Assembly: GCA_000827325.1 (NCBI GenBank)
Contig: KN832877.1
Span: 744,001 to 808,000, forward strand
DNA length: 64,000 bases
DNA from: Oidiodendron maius Zn
Lineage: Eukaryota; Ascomycota; Leotiomycetes; Myxotrichaceae
Direction: 5' to 3'
How positions within the stretch are numbered: position 1 is the stretch's first letter; each line of letters opens with the position of its first letter. Shown piece by piece: positions 35,336 to 45,913 of this stretch. A model generated the notes under the pieces. It made no database searches, was not told the origin of the DNA, and saw nothing but the letters and a program-made list of their open reading frames with translations. Position numbers and translations under genes: made by a program.

Positions 35336-37407
35336 TCAATCCGCCTGCCTCTCCGTCCGTTTGTATTTCAGGAATCTTCCTAGGTTCAATACGGCTTCAT
35401 CCGCTCTAGAGCGCAGCTCTACGTATTTTCTCTTGTCAATAGACTTTGCCATCTTTTTAACTTTTGGCAGCGCTTCTTCCAAGTGCTTATGAAAATCAGC
35501 TCCCCAGAAGACAGGCTCATCGAACTTGTAAGCCTTATCCGCATATATGTCAAAAATTTGGTTCAGCGCCTCTACAGCTTCCGCGGGCTGGGTTTCTGGA
35601 AGGGTAGCCAGAATTGTGAGGATGAATATGCCAATCTCCTTGTTAAGTTCGATTGGGGCTGGGTCAAGGGCAAGACTGCCAAGGACTCCGATACATTTGA
35701 CACCCAAGCTTTGAAATGCATCGCTGGATTCATCAATGGTTTGTTTTTTATTCCCGTTTGACAAGCCATTGGCATTATGGATGTCCTTTGAGGCCTTGTA
35801 GAGAGCCATAAACTTCCTCTGCTCCTCAGGTTTGAGATTCACCGACCCTTGAACGCTACGAGATACAGCCCATGCAAGGCTGGTGATGGAAGAAGCCAGT
35901 TCAATATCTGCTGTATTGGATGCCAGGACTGGACTAATAACTTCATCCCATATGTTGTAGGTTAGCGAAGACCAAAAGTCCTTTATGCTGTCCAGATGAC
36001 CAGTTGAGAAATCAATACTTGAGACAGTCCACGCAATATTGTTGAGAGCTGAAATAGCGAGGCTCTGGATGCTTTCGTTATTTCCTGATAATTGCGGAGA
36101 AGAACGAGCTAGCTGCAGCACTTGTGGCGTAGCATTCCGTATTAATCGATCGAGAGTCAACTCTTCAACTGACGAGTCGTCTGCATCAGGGTCGTTTCCA
36201 ATCACAAGATTCATATCTGCATCCATTTCCTCTTCGTTCATCTCGCCTTCAATATCTTCGTCTTCCTGTCCGAGCTCTTCATCGTTGTCATCATCATGCA
36301 TCTTCTCATCATCGCCATCCGCCTCAATCTTATCATCAGATACCTCGAATTCCTTTTCATGCCCGCTTCCATGCTGTAAAGCTTCTTGAAGTGTGGTCGC
36401 AATAGACGCGGTGATCTCTAATGCTAGACGCAGAATATCTTCTGGACTTGAGGCTGAGGAATTAATATTTGTGACAGTATCTTGAGTGCTTGGCTGGCTC
36501 AAGGCCTTGGTCAACGTTGGGATGAGAATCGCGTCAGATAACCCTTCCTTTTCGGTATTATGGTCAAACCACTCCATAGACGTGAAAATATTATGAAGCA
36601 CACCGCAAGCGGCAACTGCTCGGAGATCAGCGCCATCCTTGATTTGAACGAGTATATTTATCCAATCGTCGTTCTCCACCATATTTTTTACCAGTGGTTG
36701 ATTATCCTCCGTCAGAGCCGTCAAGCAAGACAGCGCCTCGTACTGTATGTCGACAGTTGCAAGATCGTAAGAGAGAAGTCCAAAGAGGAATTGGATGATA
36801 GAGGAAAATCTCGATATCGCTTCCACAATTTCTTCTTGCGCTTCGGACAGCGAGGTAAGAAGATTCACTATAGAGCTTGTGAGGTTCCACACCAGGTTCT
36901 GTTCCGCCTTTGGCACACTTGAGAATTGTGGCTCCGGGGAGGATATTGTCTGTATGATCTTTGAATAATGAGTATTGGTCTTTTGAAAGAGATTTGGAAA
37001 GTACGCACCGTTTTGACAACTCCATCAACTGCAGTCAAGACGTCTTGCCGGTATAAATGAATACAGAAGTCTGCCTCTTCCTCCAGGGCCAAATTCCGCA
37101 GAATACCCCACCCCGCAGAGCGAGCCTCGAGGTTTGAGTCCGCAAGCGTCTGCTCAAAGAGTATTCTTACGATCTGCTCCCGCAGTAACAACTTCCGACA
37201 TTTTGTATCCTCGATAATATTGGAAATCGCACCGGCAGCCGCAGATCTCGTCTTAAGATCTGCACTTTGTAAGTCTTTTAAGATGGGTAGAATTCTCTGC
37301 TCCCGGATGGCAGCGAGTTCGGGGTCGGATGGTGGCTTGGCCGGTTTTCCTGCAGGATTGTCCCTGTGCCGGGCCCTATCCCTCGTCCTGGGCTTCGATT
37401 TGCCCAT
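35336..37407 (-). CDS. syo1: symportin Syo1, ribosomal protein import chaperone
   Basis: Syo1 (studied in Chaetomium thermophilum) co-imports uL18/Rpl5 and uL5/Rpl11 and hands them to 5S RNA for 60S assembly. Exons 37407-37009 and 36949-35336 give 670 residues. I chose the ATG at 37407 (MGKSKPRTRDRARH) because the basic start followed by 'AKPPSDPELAAIREQRILPI' matches the family; an in-frame upstream ATG at 37485 would add 26 residues. The N-terminus can serve as a transport signal. The body is ARM/HEAT repeat ('SAAAGAISNIIEDTKCRKLL', 'AGWGILRNLALEEEADFC'), interrupted by a long acidic loop ('DDDNDEELGQEDEDIEGEMN'), as in known Syo1. Its location next to two ribosome-assembly helicases fits its role. 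Confidence 0.92.
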
Positions 37408-37740
37408 CTTCGTTGGACGTAGTTTGCGTATGCGACTCTTTGGAGTCCCATCTCTGCTACTGAGAAGTAATATTTTTTTAGTCATGAGTTTAGTATAGAG
37501 AGACGTGAGAATAATAATATGCCATATATATCAGGCATTAATCGTTCGATAACCCACATTTATCAAGGTAAAAATAATCTACTGGTGCGGCCCTATAGTA
37601 CCCCACAACACAAAACACCGGTGACCAGGAGTTTCGGCATTGCATGTTCTACTTTAGAGGCGTGAGGTATTTTATGAGCTAATTCCCTCAAGCCATTGGC
37701 ATATAAAACTCTCCTCCCCCCCAAACCGACGCCGACCACG
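37408..37740. promoter_or_regulatory. divergent upstream region of syo1 and IDI1
   Basis: 333 bp between the start codons. A TATA-like atataaaa begins at about 37701, 40 nt before the IDI1 ATG, so if used the IDI1 leader would be very short. No other feature is seen. Confidence 0.45.
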
Positions 37741-38596
<856 letters not shown>

Positions 38597-39928
38597 GCAA
38601 ATCGGAATCGACCACATAGATGCACGGACGCGGCGTCGGGAGACACAGAGAGGGGAGGGAAAAGAAACATGTAGACATGAGGCTTGGCTCAGCACTTGCG
38701 ACAGAATCAATATACCCCCACACTCACCCACAGCAATCAGTCCCTGGTGCATTTGTCCCCCACTGCCGCCATGCTCCGTTGGCTCTTCTGGGCAACTCGA
38801 CTGAGAGTCCTGGAGGCGACGCGCCTCGCTGCTGACCGGACTACCCGGAGACCTGCAGGTTTGTGACGATCGTCTGTGGTTGGGACCTTGGGGCCTCTGG
38901 GCACTCTGGGCACTCCCGTCCTATTGTCCACGCCTTTAGCCTCATTTTTCTTGTTGTTCTGTTCCTCGGAGCCTGTGTCTTTGGCACCTGTTTCTTTTAT
39001 ATGCTTTCCCTCTCCGCGAGTGCGGAGTTCAAATAGAGAAGGTCGGACGGCGGCGATTGGATCCTCGCAGCCTCTAACCGCTCCCAGCATGTCCACCCGA
39101 CTCACGGCAGTACGCAGCAAAACCCCACGCCTGCAATGTCTGCTGCACCAAGATTTGTTCCAATGCGACAATGGCCTCCAATCGTATCCCAAGGCGCCCC
39201 CGCTGCAATTGGCCCTGTACGCGAATGCCCGGCCGCATCGGGAACTTGGTCGGGTCACAGTATCAGCGACATGTTCCAGGGCGAGTCGGTGGTCGCCGAG
39301 TCCAACTGGACGGCGTCCTTGGTGGGGCCTGTTTTACGGGCTGCGGCTATCCCTGGAAGCCGATTGTACATCCCTATCTCTACCACCTATATAGACCGCG
39401 TGGCTCTCCCCGTCCCTCGGGCCAGATATCCAGGCTCATCCAGCTTTCTGACTGCATCTCTACTTCCCTCTCAAATCTCATTCACCGTCGAGCTCGATAA
39501 TTACCAGATTTGAGCATTCCCGAGCAGTCTCGGAGCCGCTCCGTAGTCTAATATCGCTCCAATCCCAAACGCTATCTTTCCTGCCACCACTCCCCAGACC
39601 ATCTCGTGCTCAGACAGTTCGTAAACTCTGTCACGTAGTAGACGGGAAATTCACTCCGTTGCAACTTCCACCTGCATAAAAGCCACCCAGGGAATCACGA
39701 CCTTGATGTCGGTTGACATACGCCAGAGCCTGCACTGTCTTCGTTTTCCATGTCGATACGAATCCTTATCCAAATCCCAACTGTCTAAACCGCATACAGG
39801 AGATAGTACAAGACCAGCCGAAAATCCGTCTTGTTTGTGCATACTCTCAGTCCTATCTCTCCTCACTAACCTCCATCTAGAAATAAGCTCAATACCGCAC
39901 TGTTACCTGTCATATCCAACCCGCCACC
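38597..39928. other. 1.3-kb intergenic region downstream of IDI1
   Basis: Two overlapping open frames (38876-39394 and 39136-39513, plus strand) cross it. Neither shows a domain, a signal peptide or plausible splicing, and composition is accidental-looking, so I leave them uncalled. A small imperfect repeat of 'tctgggcac' occurs near 38895. The last 300 bp should be the acetyltransferase promoter. Confidence 0.45.
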
Positions 39929-40864
39929 ATGGAGCACACGAGTAATAGTAATGGCACGTTGACGATCGAGAAGAAGCGCAGCCTCTCTCCAGCGACGACA
40001 GAGGAAGTCCGCATTCTCCGCATGAACGAGCATGAACAGGCTGCCCGATGTCTCTCCGAGGCCTTCGCAGTTGATGAGGTAGCAAGGTATTTCGTCGATA
40101 CCGATGACATGGCTCATTATACTGAAGAGTATAAGTGGAAGCTCCATTGTGACATTTTGCGCTATATCACTGCTGCCCATTGCTACTCAGGCCTCGTGTC
40201 CAGCGTCGGGCCCAACTATGATGCAGTGGCGCTCTGGTAGGCATACTCTCCGCGTGATCATACATGTTTCCTCTTATTCTCTCTCTCCCTCGAGCGTATT
40301 TTCCCAGTGTCGAAATTTAAAAATAACAAGAAGCTAGGCTGGCGCCAGGCCAGAGTATGGACGACTGGTGGACACTCTTCCGTAGCGGCCTATGGAGGCT
40401 GTGCTACAAGCTATCTACCGAAGGCAGGATACGTTTCTACTCAGAGTTCCTCCCCCTCTTGCACGATACCATGAGTGATGTGCTAGGTCCCCGCGCTCAC
40501 GACTGCTACTATCTGGTGTATCTCGGCAGCAAGGAGAGCGCTCGGGGCAAGGGCTACGCGCGGAAGCTGATCGAGGACATGTCGAACAAGGTGAGGCATC
40601 TTAGTTCTCGCAATGAGCATTGAGATATGTTGCTGATGCCGATGTCAATTACAGGCAGATGAAGAAGGTCGCCCCATGTACCTGGAATCCAGCGCCGAAA
40701 TCAATGTTCCGTACTACAAGAAGTACGGGTTCGCGGTGAGGAAGGTTATCACGCTCAACCGTGGGCCGAAGCCGGTCAAGTTGCATATCATGGTCCGGGA
40801 GCCACGCATTGCGCTAGAGACCCTCAAGGGCGGGGAACAGACTGTCTCAATCAGACATCCGTGA
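39929..40864 (+). CDS. GNAT-family N-acetyltransferase
   Basis: Exons 39929-40236, 40338-40590 and 40655-40864 give 256 residues. The acetyl-CoA-binding motif A is visible as 'YLVYLGSKESARGKGYARKL' (R-G-K-G-Y-A fits R/QxxGxG/A), preceded by the usual beta strand. 'MYLESSAEINVPYYKKYGF' is the motif-B end of the fold. The first part ('MNEHEQAARCLSEAFAVDEV') is the typical N-terminal helix of fungal small-molecule GNAT enzymes. No transmembrane or signal sequence is present, so it is probably cytosolic. The acceptor is unknown; relatives acetylate amines, amino acids or drugs. A Kozak-like cgccaccATGG supports the start. Confidence 0.88.
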
Positions 40865-41163
40865 TGAGTTGAAGATTGGAAATGAAGATATGAATCTGGA
40901 AACCTCTCATGACTGCTCATGGTTATTGATGGTTTTGGATGCTATAGTGTGATCTGTCCTTATTCATTGTTGAGCTTGAGTTTTGATGGTTTCGAAACTT
41001 GTTATCAAGGTTACATTCGTTTTATGATTCTGGGTTAAAGCTTCAGTCCTTTGATATGCCACTCACTCACAATTTCATGTTTTATGGTAGCAGTTACATA
41101 TCCGATAATCTCCACTTCGATTCAACCTAGAACGCCTTATGACCCCGCACATTTCCGTGTCTA

Positions 41164-42204
41164 TTATTCCAGTACAGCCCAGGTCTCATCGTCAATCGTT
41201 GTGTAGATGAAGCCCTGGAGGATTAATTCGTCCCCAGACTTGAACACCTCGTTTGACGGCACGTTCAATTGGCGAGCAATATCGTGCACATGTAGGCCCT
41301 CGTTGTTCTGCGGTGAGTTTTGCAAGAACTCATAAATCCTCTTAGTCATGGCTGACATCCCCGCTGGCAACTTCCTCCCTCCCACGCCATTCGGACCGCC
41401 TGCATTGCCATCAACGAACAGGCCATCCCCTTCGCTCTTTACACCTCCGTTTGCCTGCCCTGGCGGCCCTCGAGCGAAGTACAAGTGTACGGCGGTGGCG
41501 CTCAGGAGGTGGTAGTTGATCTCGTTGAAATCGGTGACGGGGCGAATGGCTTGTGGCCCGATATGGCGCTTGCCGTTAAACTCTTTGAGCTTGCCGTACA
41601 CGTGGACGTAGTCCCCCTCTTTCGGGACGTATTTCTCATCGTCCACGGCTGCATCACTATCAACCCACTGCTTCACGTCTATCACAGCGGTCCCGTCGTC
41701 GACCTTGTACGTTGTGTTCGTTGCTTGGGGAGACACCTGCCGAACCTGTCCTATGAAATGCGCCTGCAAGATATGTAAGTCGTGGGCTTTGGAATAAGGA
41801 GAAACGGCATCTACGCACTTGTGTCAAACTGGCGTCGTCAATCTTTGGGTCGGCATCAGGGTACGGGATGGTGCTAAGGGCGAACGTCAGTGATAATTTC
41901 CGGACGGGGTGCACACAATGTGGAGTCTTACGCATCGAGTAACTGCTTAATGGTCACAGGCCGAAGGGTGTCTTGTCCATATTTCTTGAAGACAGTCAAC
42001 ATTACGGCAGTTATCAACGGCAGGACAAACGCATACCTTCCCGCCGCCTGGGGTATCTTGACTGCCTGCTTGCGAGCCTCCCAGGAAACCACCCCCATCA
42101 GCCCCGCCCTGTGCGCCGTAGCTCGTGTTGCCGCCATATCCGTAATCTATCCAGAGGAGTCAGTCAGCTCTTCTCAAATCCGTATGTGCAGTTCACTAAC
42201 CCAT
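41164..42204 (-). CDS. RFA2: replication protein A subunit 2 (RPA32)
   Basis: Middle subunit of the single-strand DNA binding trimer used in replication, repair and checkpoint signalling. I join five exons: 42204-42201 (only 'ATGG'), 42146-42037, 41984-41932, 41873-41819 and 41763-41164, together 822 nt or 273 residues. The product starts MDYGYGGNTSYGAQGG, a Gly/Ser-rich phosphorylation region typical of RPA32. The OB fold follows: 'RPVTIKQLLDATIPYPDAD', 'AHFIGQVRQVSPQATNTTY', 'DYVHVYGKLKEFNGKRHI'. A C-terminal winged helix ends the protein ('GLHVHDIARQLNVPSNEV'). The 4-nt first exon is required because no other in-frame ATG precedes the conserved start. Confidence 0.92.
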
Positions 42205-43115
42205 TATGCCAGATTTTATTGGGAGCGCGCTGGTGATATTGATGTTCAAACGCAGACGAGAACGGAAGACGCGACGCGTAAAGCACTTTTGGAATTCGGT
42301 GGGGGCGAGATCACGTGCGCGTGTGGATTAAGTAAGCACCAGACTTTTCCACTTTGGCCCAGAAGACGCCATTCCCCTTTAGGCAGCGGGTCAGAAGGCG
42401 GAGAGCGTTCCTGGTGGCACCATCTACATCCAGTATGATCGTCCCGTCTCATTCCTCCAGGATTCCCAACTCAGTGCAAATGTTCCCCCAGATACAGTAC
42501 TGGACGTCGTGCTTCGTGTACAATAAGGTCGAGTGACCAATAGACAAGGTTTCGCGGGAGTTTAAAAGTGCCTGGTCCAAGATCACACCATGGTTCATCC
42601 AGCCAGCCAGGCTCCCTCTGTAGTATCAACACCTTTCTTCCCCTATTCTCATGTTCCTGGAGTTGCTCATGTGGCTCTCGACAGCCTCGTTATACAAGGA
42701 CACCATGTTAATTTCTCAAGTTTTGTACTGTAAACCACCAAGTGGGGTTGTTATTTTTGCATTCTCCCAATGCTCCTCAGCCTCTCCGCTCTTTCTTTGA
42801 GACCCTCAAGTGTAGCAGAATGCAGGGACTGATAGGAGATACAGCCTTGGCCTCTCGGCGCTAAAGTCCTCCTCCTGAAGGTAGGATCTTCGGTAATCAT
42901 CTCCGCAAACTCAAACCCACCCCCCCGCGCGGGCAACCGCATCACCGCCAGCTGTTTCTCAGAGAGCATGTGCGGTGGGGCGGTGGGCATTGGCCGTGAC
43001 CATGGCGATCTTCTTGAAGGGTATATTAGCAGTAGCCTTCCCTCGTTCCCTGCCGAACTCAAGCCTCTTGTGTCTTCGGTGCTGTAGGCCAACACTCTAG
43101 ACTTAACAGTTCACC
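42205..43115. other. divergent upstream region of RFA2 and the sedolisin gene
   Basis: About 910 bp. A 114-codon minus frame (42751-43095) has no domain and lies over the presumed sedolisin promoter; not called. No RNA gene is seen. Confidence 0.5.
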
Positions 43116-45458
43116 ATGTATATCCTCAGTCTCGGCCTCCTCCTGAGTGCTGCTCTCGCCGCTCAGGCTATCTCAATTCCTGTCCGCGCCGACCATGTCG
43201 TGCACGAACGACGTGGCTATGTCCCAGATGCATGGGTGAAGCGCGATAGGTTGGATCCGGCAGCCACACTTCCAGTGCGGATCGGTATGACCCAGCAAAA
43301 TCTGGACAAGGGCTACAATCTGCTGCTCGAGGTGTAAGTCATGAGCCGTCATTTTGTGAGAAGATGACTAAACTCTGTTGACACCAGCTCTCGACACGAC
43401 TCTCCGAGGTATGGCCAATACTACTCGGCAGAGGAGGTTGCCGAGATTTTCGCTCCCTCTCAAGCTACTGTAGATTCCGTCCGGGGTTGGCTTCTGTCGG
43501 CAGGAATCGAGGCTGAGAGTATTTCGCAATCTGTGAACAAGCAATGGATGCAATTCGACATTTCAACGGCGGACCTAGAGTCGCTCTTGAGCACCCAGTA
43601 TCATGTCTACGAGCACGCGGTCACTGGAAAGTCAACCGTTGCTTGTGACAAGTGAGTAAATTGTCTCGTTCTCCTTCCTGCCCAGCATTGACGTAAGAAT
43701 AGGTACCATGTTCCTGCTCATATCCAGGAGCACGTTGACTACATAACTCCTGGTATCAAACTCTTTGCACCAAATCAAAAAGAGAGCGGCGAAATGGACG
43801 TTGATAAGCGCACGTTTGGTGTCACAAGCCAAAAGGGCAAAGCAGGCTTCTCCCCACCTTTATCAAGGCCACTTGATATACCCATTCTGGAGCTTCTCTC
43901 GCTCCTTGGTCTCTCCACTTGTGACCAGTATATTACTCCACAATGTGTTGCCAGTAATTCGCCCATTCCCATTTCGTTGTCGTCTAGAGTTGACTAATTG
44001 GATAGCATTGTACAACGTGACCGCTCCGAGCAAAGCGGCGGCAGGTAACGAGCTTGGTATTTTTGAAAGTCTCGGAGACTATCTCAGCCAGACAGATTTA
44101 GATTTGTTCTATCTATCCTTGGCACCGTGAGTATAGCATATGTTTCGTCAGAGGTTACTTCTAACATTCTTGAAGCAATATTCCCGTCGGTACCGGACCA
44201 ACCGTTCATGGCATTGATGGTGGTACAATTCCAGCTGGCGCAAGCGCTGGACCTGAATCTGACTTAGACTTCCAAATCGCATACCCTCTGATCTACCCGC
44301 AGAACACTATATTATTCCAAACTGACGACCAGGTGTATGAGGCTAATTACACCTTCCAAGGCTTCTTGAACACATTCCTGGATGCTCTGGACGGATCTTA
44401 CTGCAGCTCAATCAACCCTCTTGACCCGCCATACCCAGATCCACAGCCTGGTGGATACACTGGATCTCTTCAGTGTGGTGTTTACAAGCCGGTAAGTGTC
44501 ACGTGTGCTGCGGTACTATATGTACTAACCCTCGCTATAGACAAATGTGATATCTATATCCTATGGCGGCCAAGAGTCAGATCTCCCGGCAGCATACCAG
44601 CAACGCCAGTGCAACGAGTTTTTGAAACTTGGGATGCAAGGTGTATCCATTGTCCTAGCATCTGGTGACTCTGGAGTTGGTGGACCAAATGGATGTATAG
44701 GGTCAGGTAACATCTTTAGGTATGCTATACCCCAACTTTCAATATGCACGATTCAGGGTGCCAGGTCTAACAAACAATATCTAGCCCTGACTTTCCCGCG
44801 ACTTGTCCATACATTACCACGGTAGGAGCCACATATCTCCCATCTGGCGCCAGTGCTGCGACAGACTCAGAAGTCGCTGTGAGTCGCTTTGGATCGGGCG
44901 GTGGTTTCTCCAATATATATCCCGTCCCAAGTTACCAGAGTGAGGCAGTCGAGGCGTACCTTGCCAACAGTCCTCCCCAGTACCCATCTTATTCCGGCAC
45001 TGATGACCAAAACATCGGAGCAAACGGTGGTGTCTGGAACAGTGCAGGGAGAGGGTACCCTGATGTTAGCGCGGTTGGAGACAATATCGTCATTTACAAC
45101 AATCTGCTCCCAACCATCAGTAAGAGTCACCTTCCATGCTCCTCCCTTCTTCTCTTATGGGATGCATTCATGCTAACATCTTCCTCTTGTAGTTGGTGGT
45201 ACCTCTGCATCTGCCCCTGTATTCGCCTCAATTCTTAATCGCATCAATGAGGAGCGCCTTGCAGCCAACAAGAGTACCGTTGGCTTCGTTAATCCGGTCC
45301 TATATGCAAACCCACAAATCCTACATGATATTACGGCAGGTACTAACCCTGGTTGCAATACATCCGGGTTTTCTGCCTCGACTGGTTGGGATCCGGTTAC
45401 TGGTCTCGGCACACCTGATTACCCAAAGATGCTGGAATTGTTCCTTGGCCTAGACTAA
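43116..45458 (+). CDS. secreted sedolisin / tripeptidyl-peptidase (S53)
   Basis: Acid serine-carboxyl protease. Eight exons (43116-43333, 43388-43651, 43703-43953, 44006-44126, 44176-44491, 44541-44719, 44785-45119, 45193-45458) total 1950 nt, or 649 residues. A clear signal peptide (MYILSLGLLLSAALAAQA) is followed by the Pro-kuma propeptide ('QYYSAEEVAEIFAPSQATV') and a basic site 'DVDKR' that could be cleaved. The catalytic Glu and Asp are in 'AGPESDLDFQIAYP', the oxyanion Asp in 'LASGDSGVGGPNG', and the nucleophile Ser in 'GGTSASAPVFAS'. The calcium site near the end is 'DPVTGLGTPDYPKM'. It is likely exported for extracellular protein digestion at low pH. Endo- versus tripeptidyl activity cannot be told. 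Confidence 0.95.
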
Positions 45459-45913
45459 TATGCTCTCTATATATTAATTCTGTGGCTCATCATGTCCTGC
45501 TCTGATGAAACCGAAGGCATAGCTTCCCGCACCTTAAATACTTTCTTTACAGCGATGCAATTAGATCTGATACGGTGTTGGTGTACGGGATCATAATGTC
45601 CTAGGAACATGAAGCGTGCATTCCCTTGCCTGTTAATCAGGCGTAGTTGATATTTTGATGAAGCTTGTTCCTTGCCTTTGGCTAAAGGATATTACTAGAA
45701 GTTATTACATTCAATTCAAAGCGACAGCACTATAATGGGTGACGTGCGATTAAATTCTATTTGAGTATTTGCTTGTAATAGGATGTCGAAACCAGACACA
45801 GTAATTTCAATGAGCCAGTCTTCTGCAAAGTACCAGGCCGTCCATGTATCTATCACATCATGAGTTCATCCTTGTCATCTTCTTGCCGCACTCCCTCATT
45901 GCCCCCTTGGTTA
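45459..45913. other. convergent 3' region, sedolisin and coiled-coil gene
   Basis: About 455 bp between two stops; no coding signal seen. Confidence 0.5.

Noticed and set aside
37408-37485. Upstream in-frame ATG (37485) as the Syo1 start
   Set aside because: The conserved Syo1 N-terminus begins MGKS at 37407; the extra 26 residues have no family support.
38876-39513. Two plus-strand open frames downstream of IDI1
   Set aside because: No domain or signal sequence; the frames overlap each other and neither has codon-like regularity.
42751-43095. 114-codon minus-strand frame before the sedolisin gene
   Set aside because: Lies over the sedolisin promoter; composition accidental, no domain.
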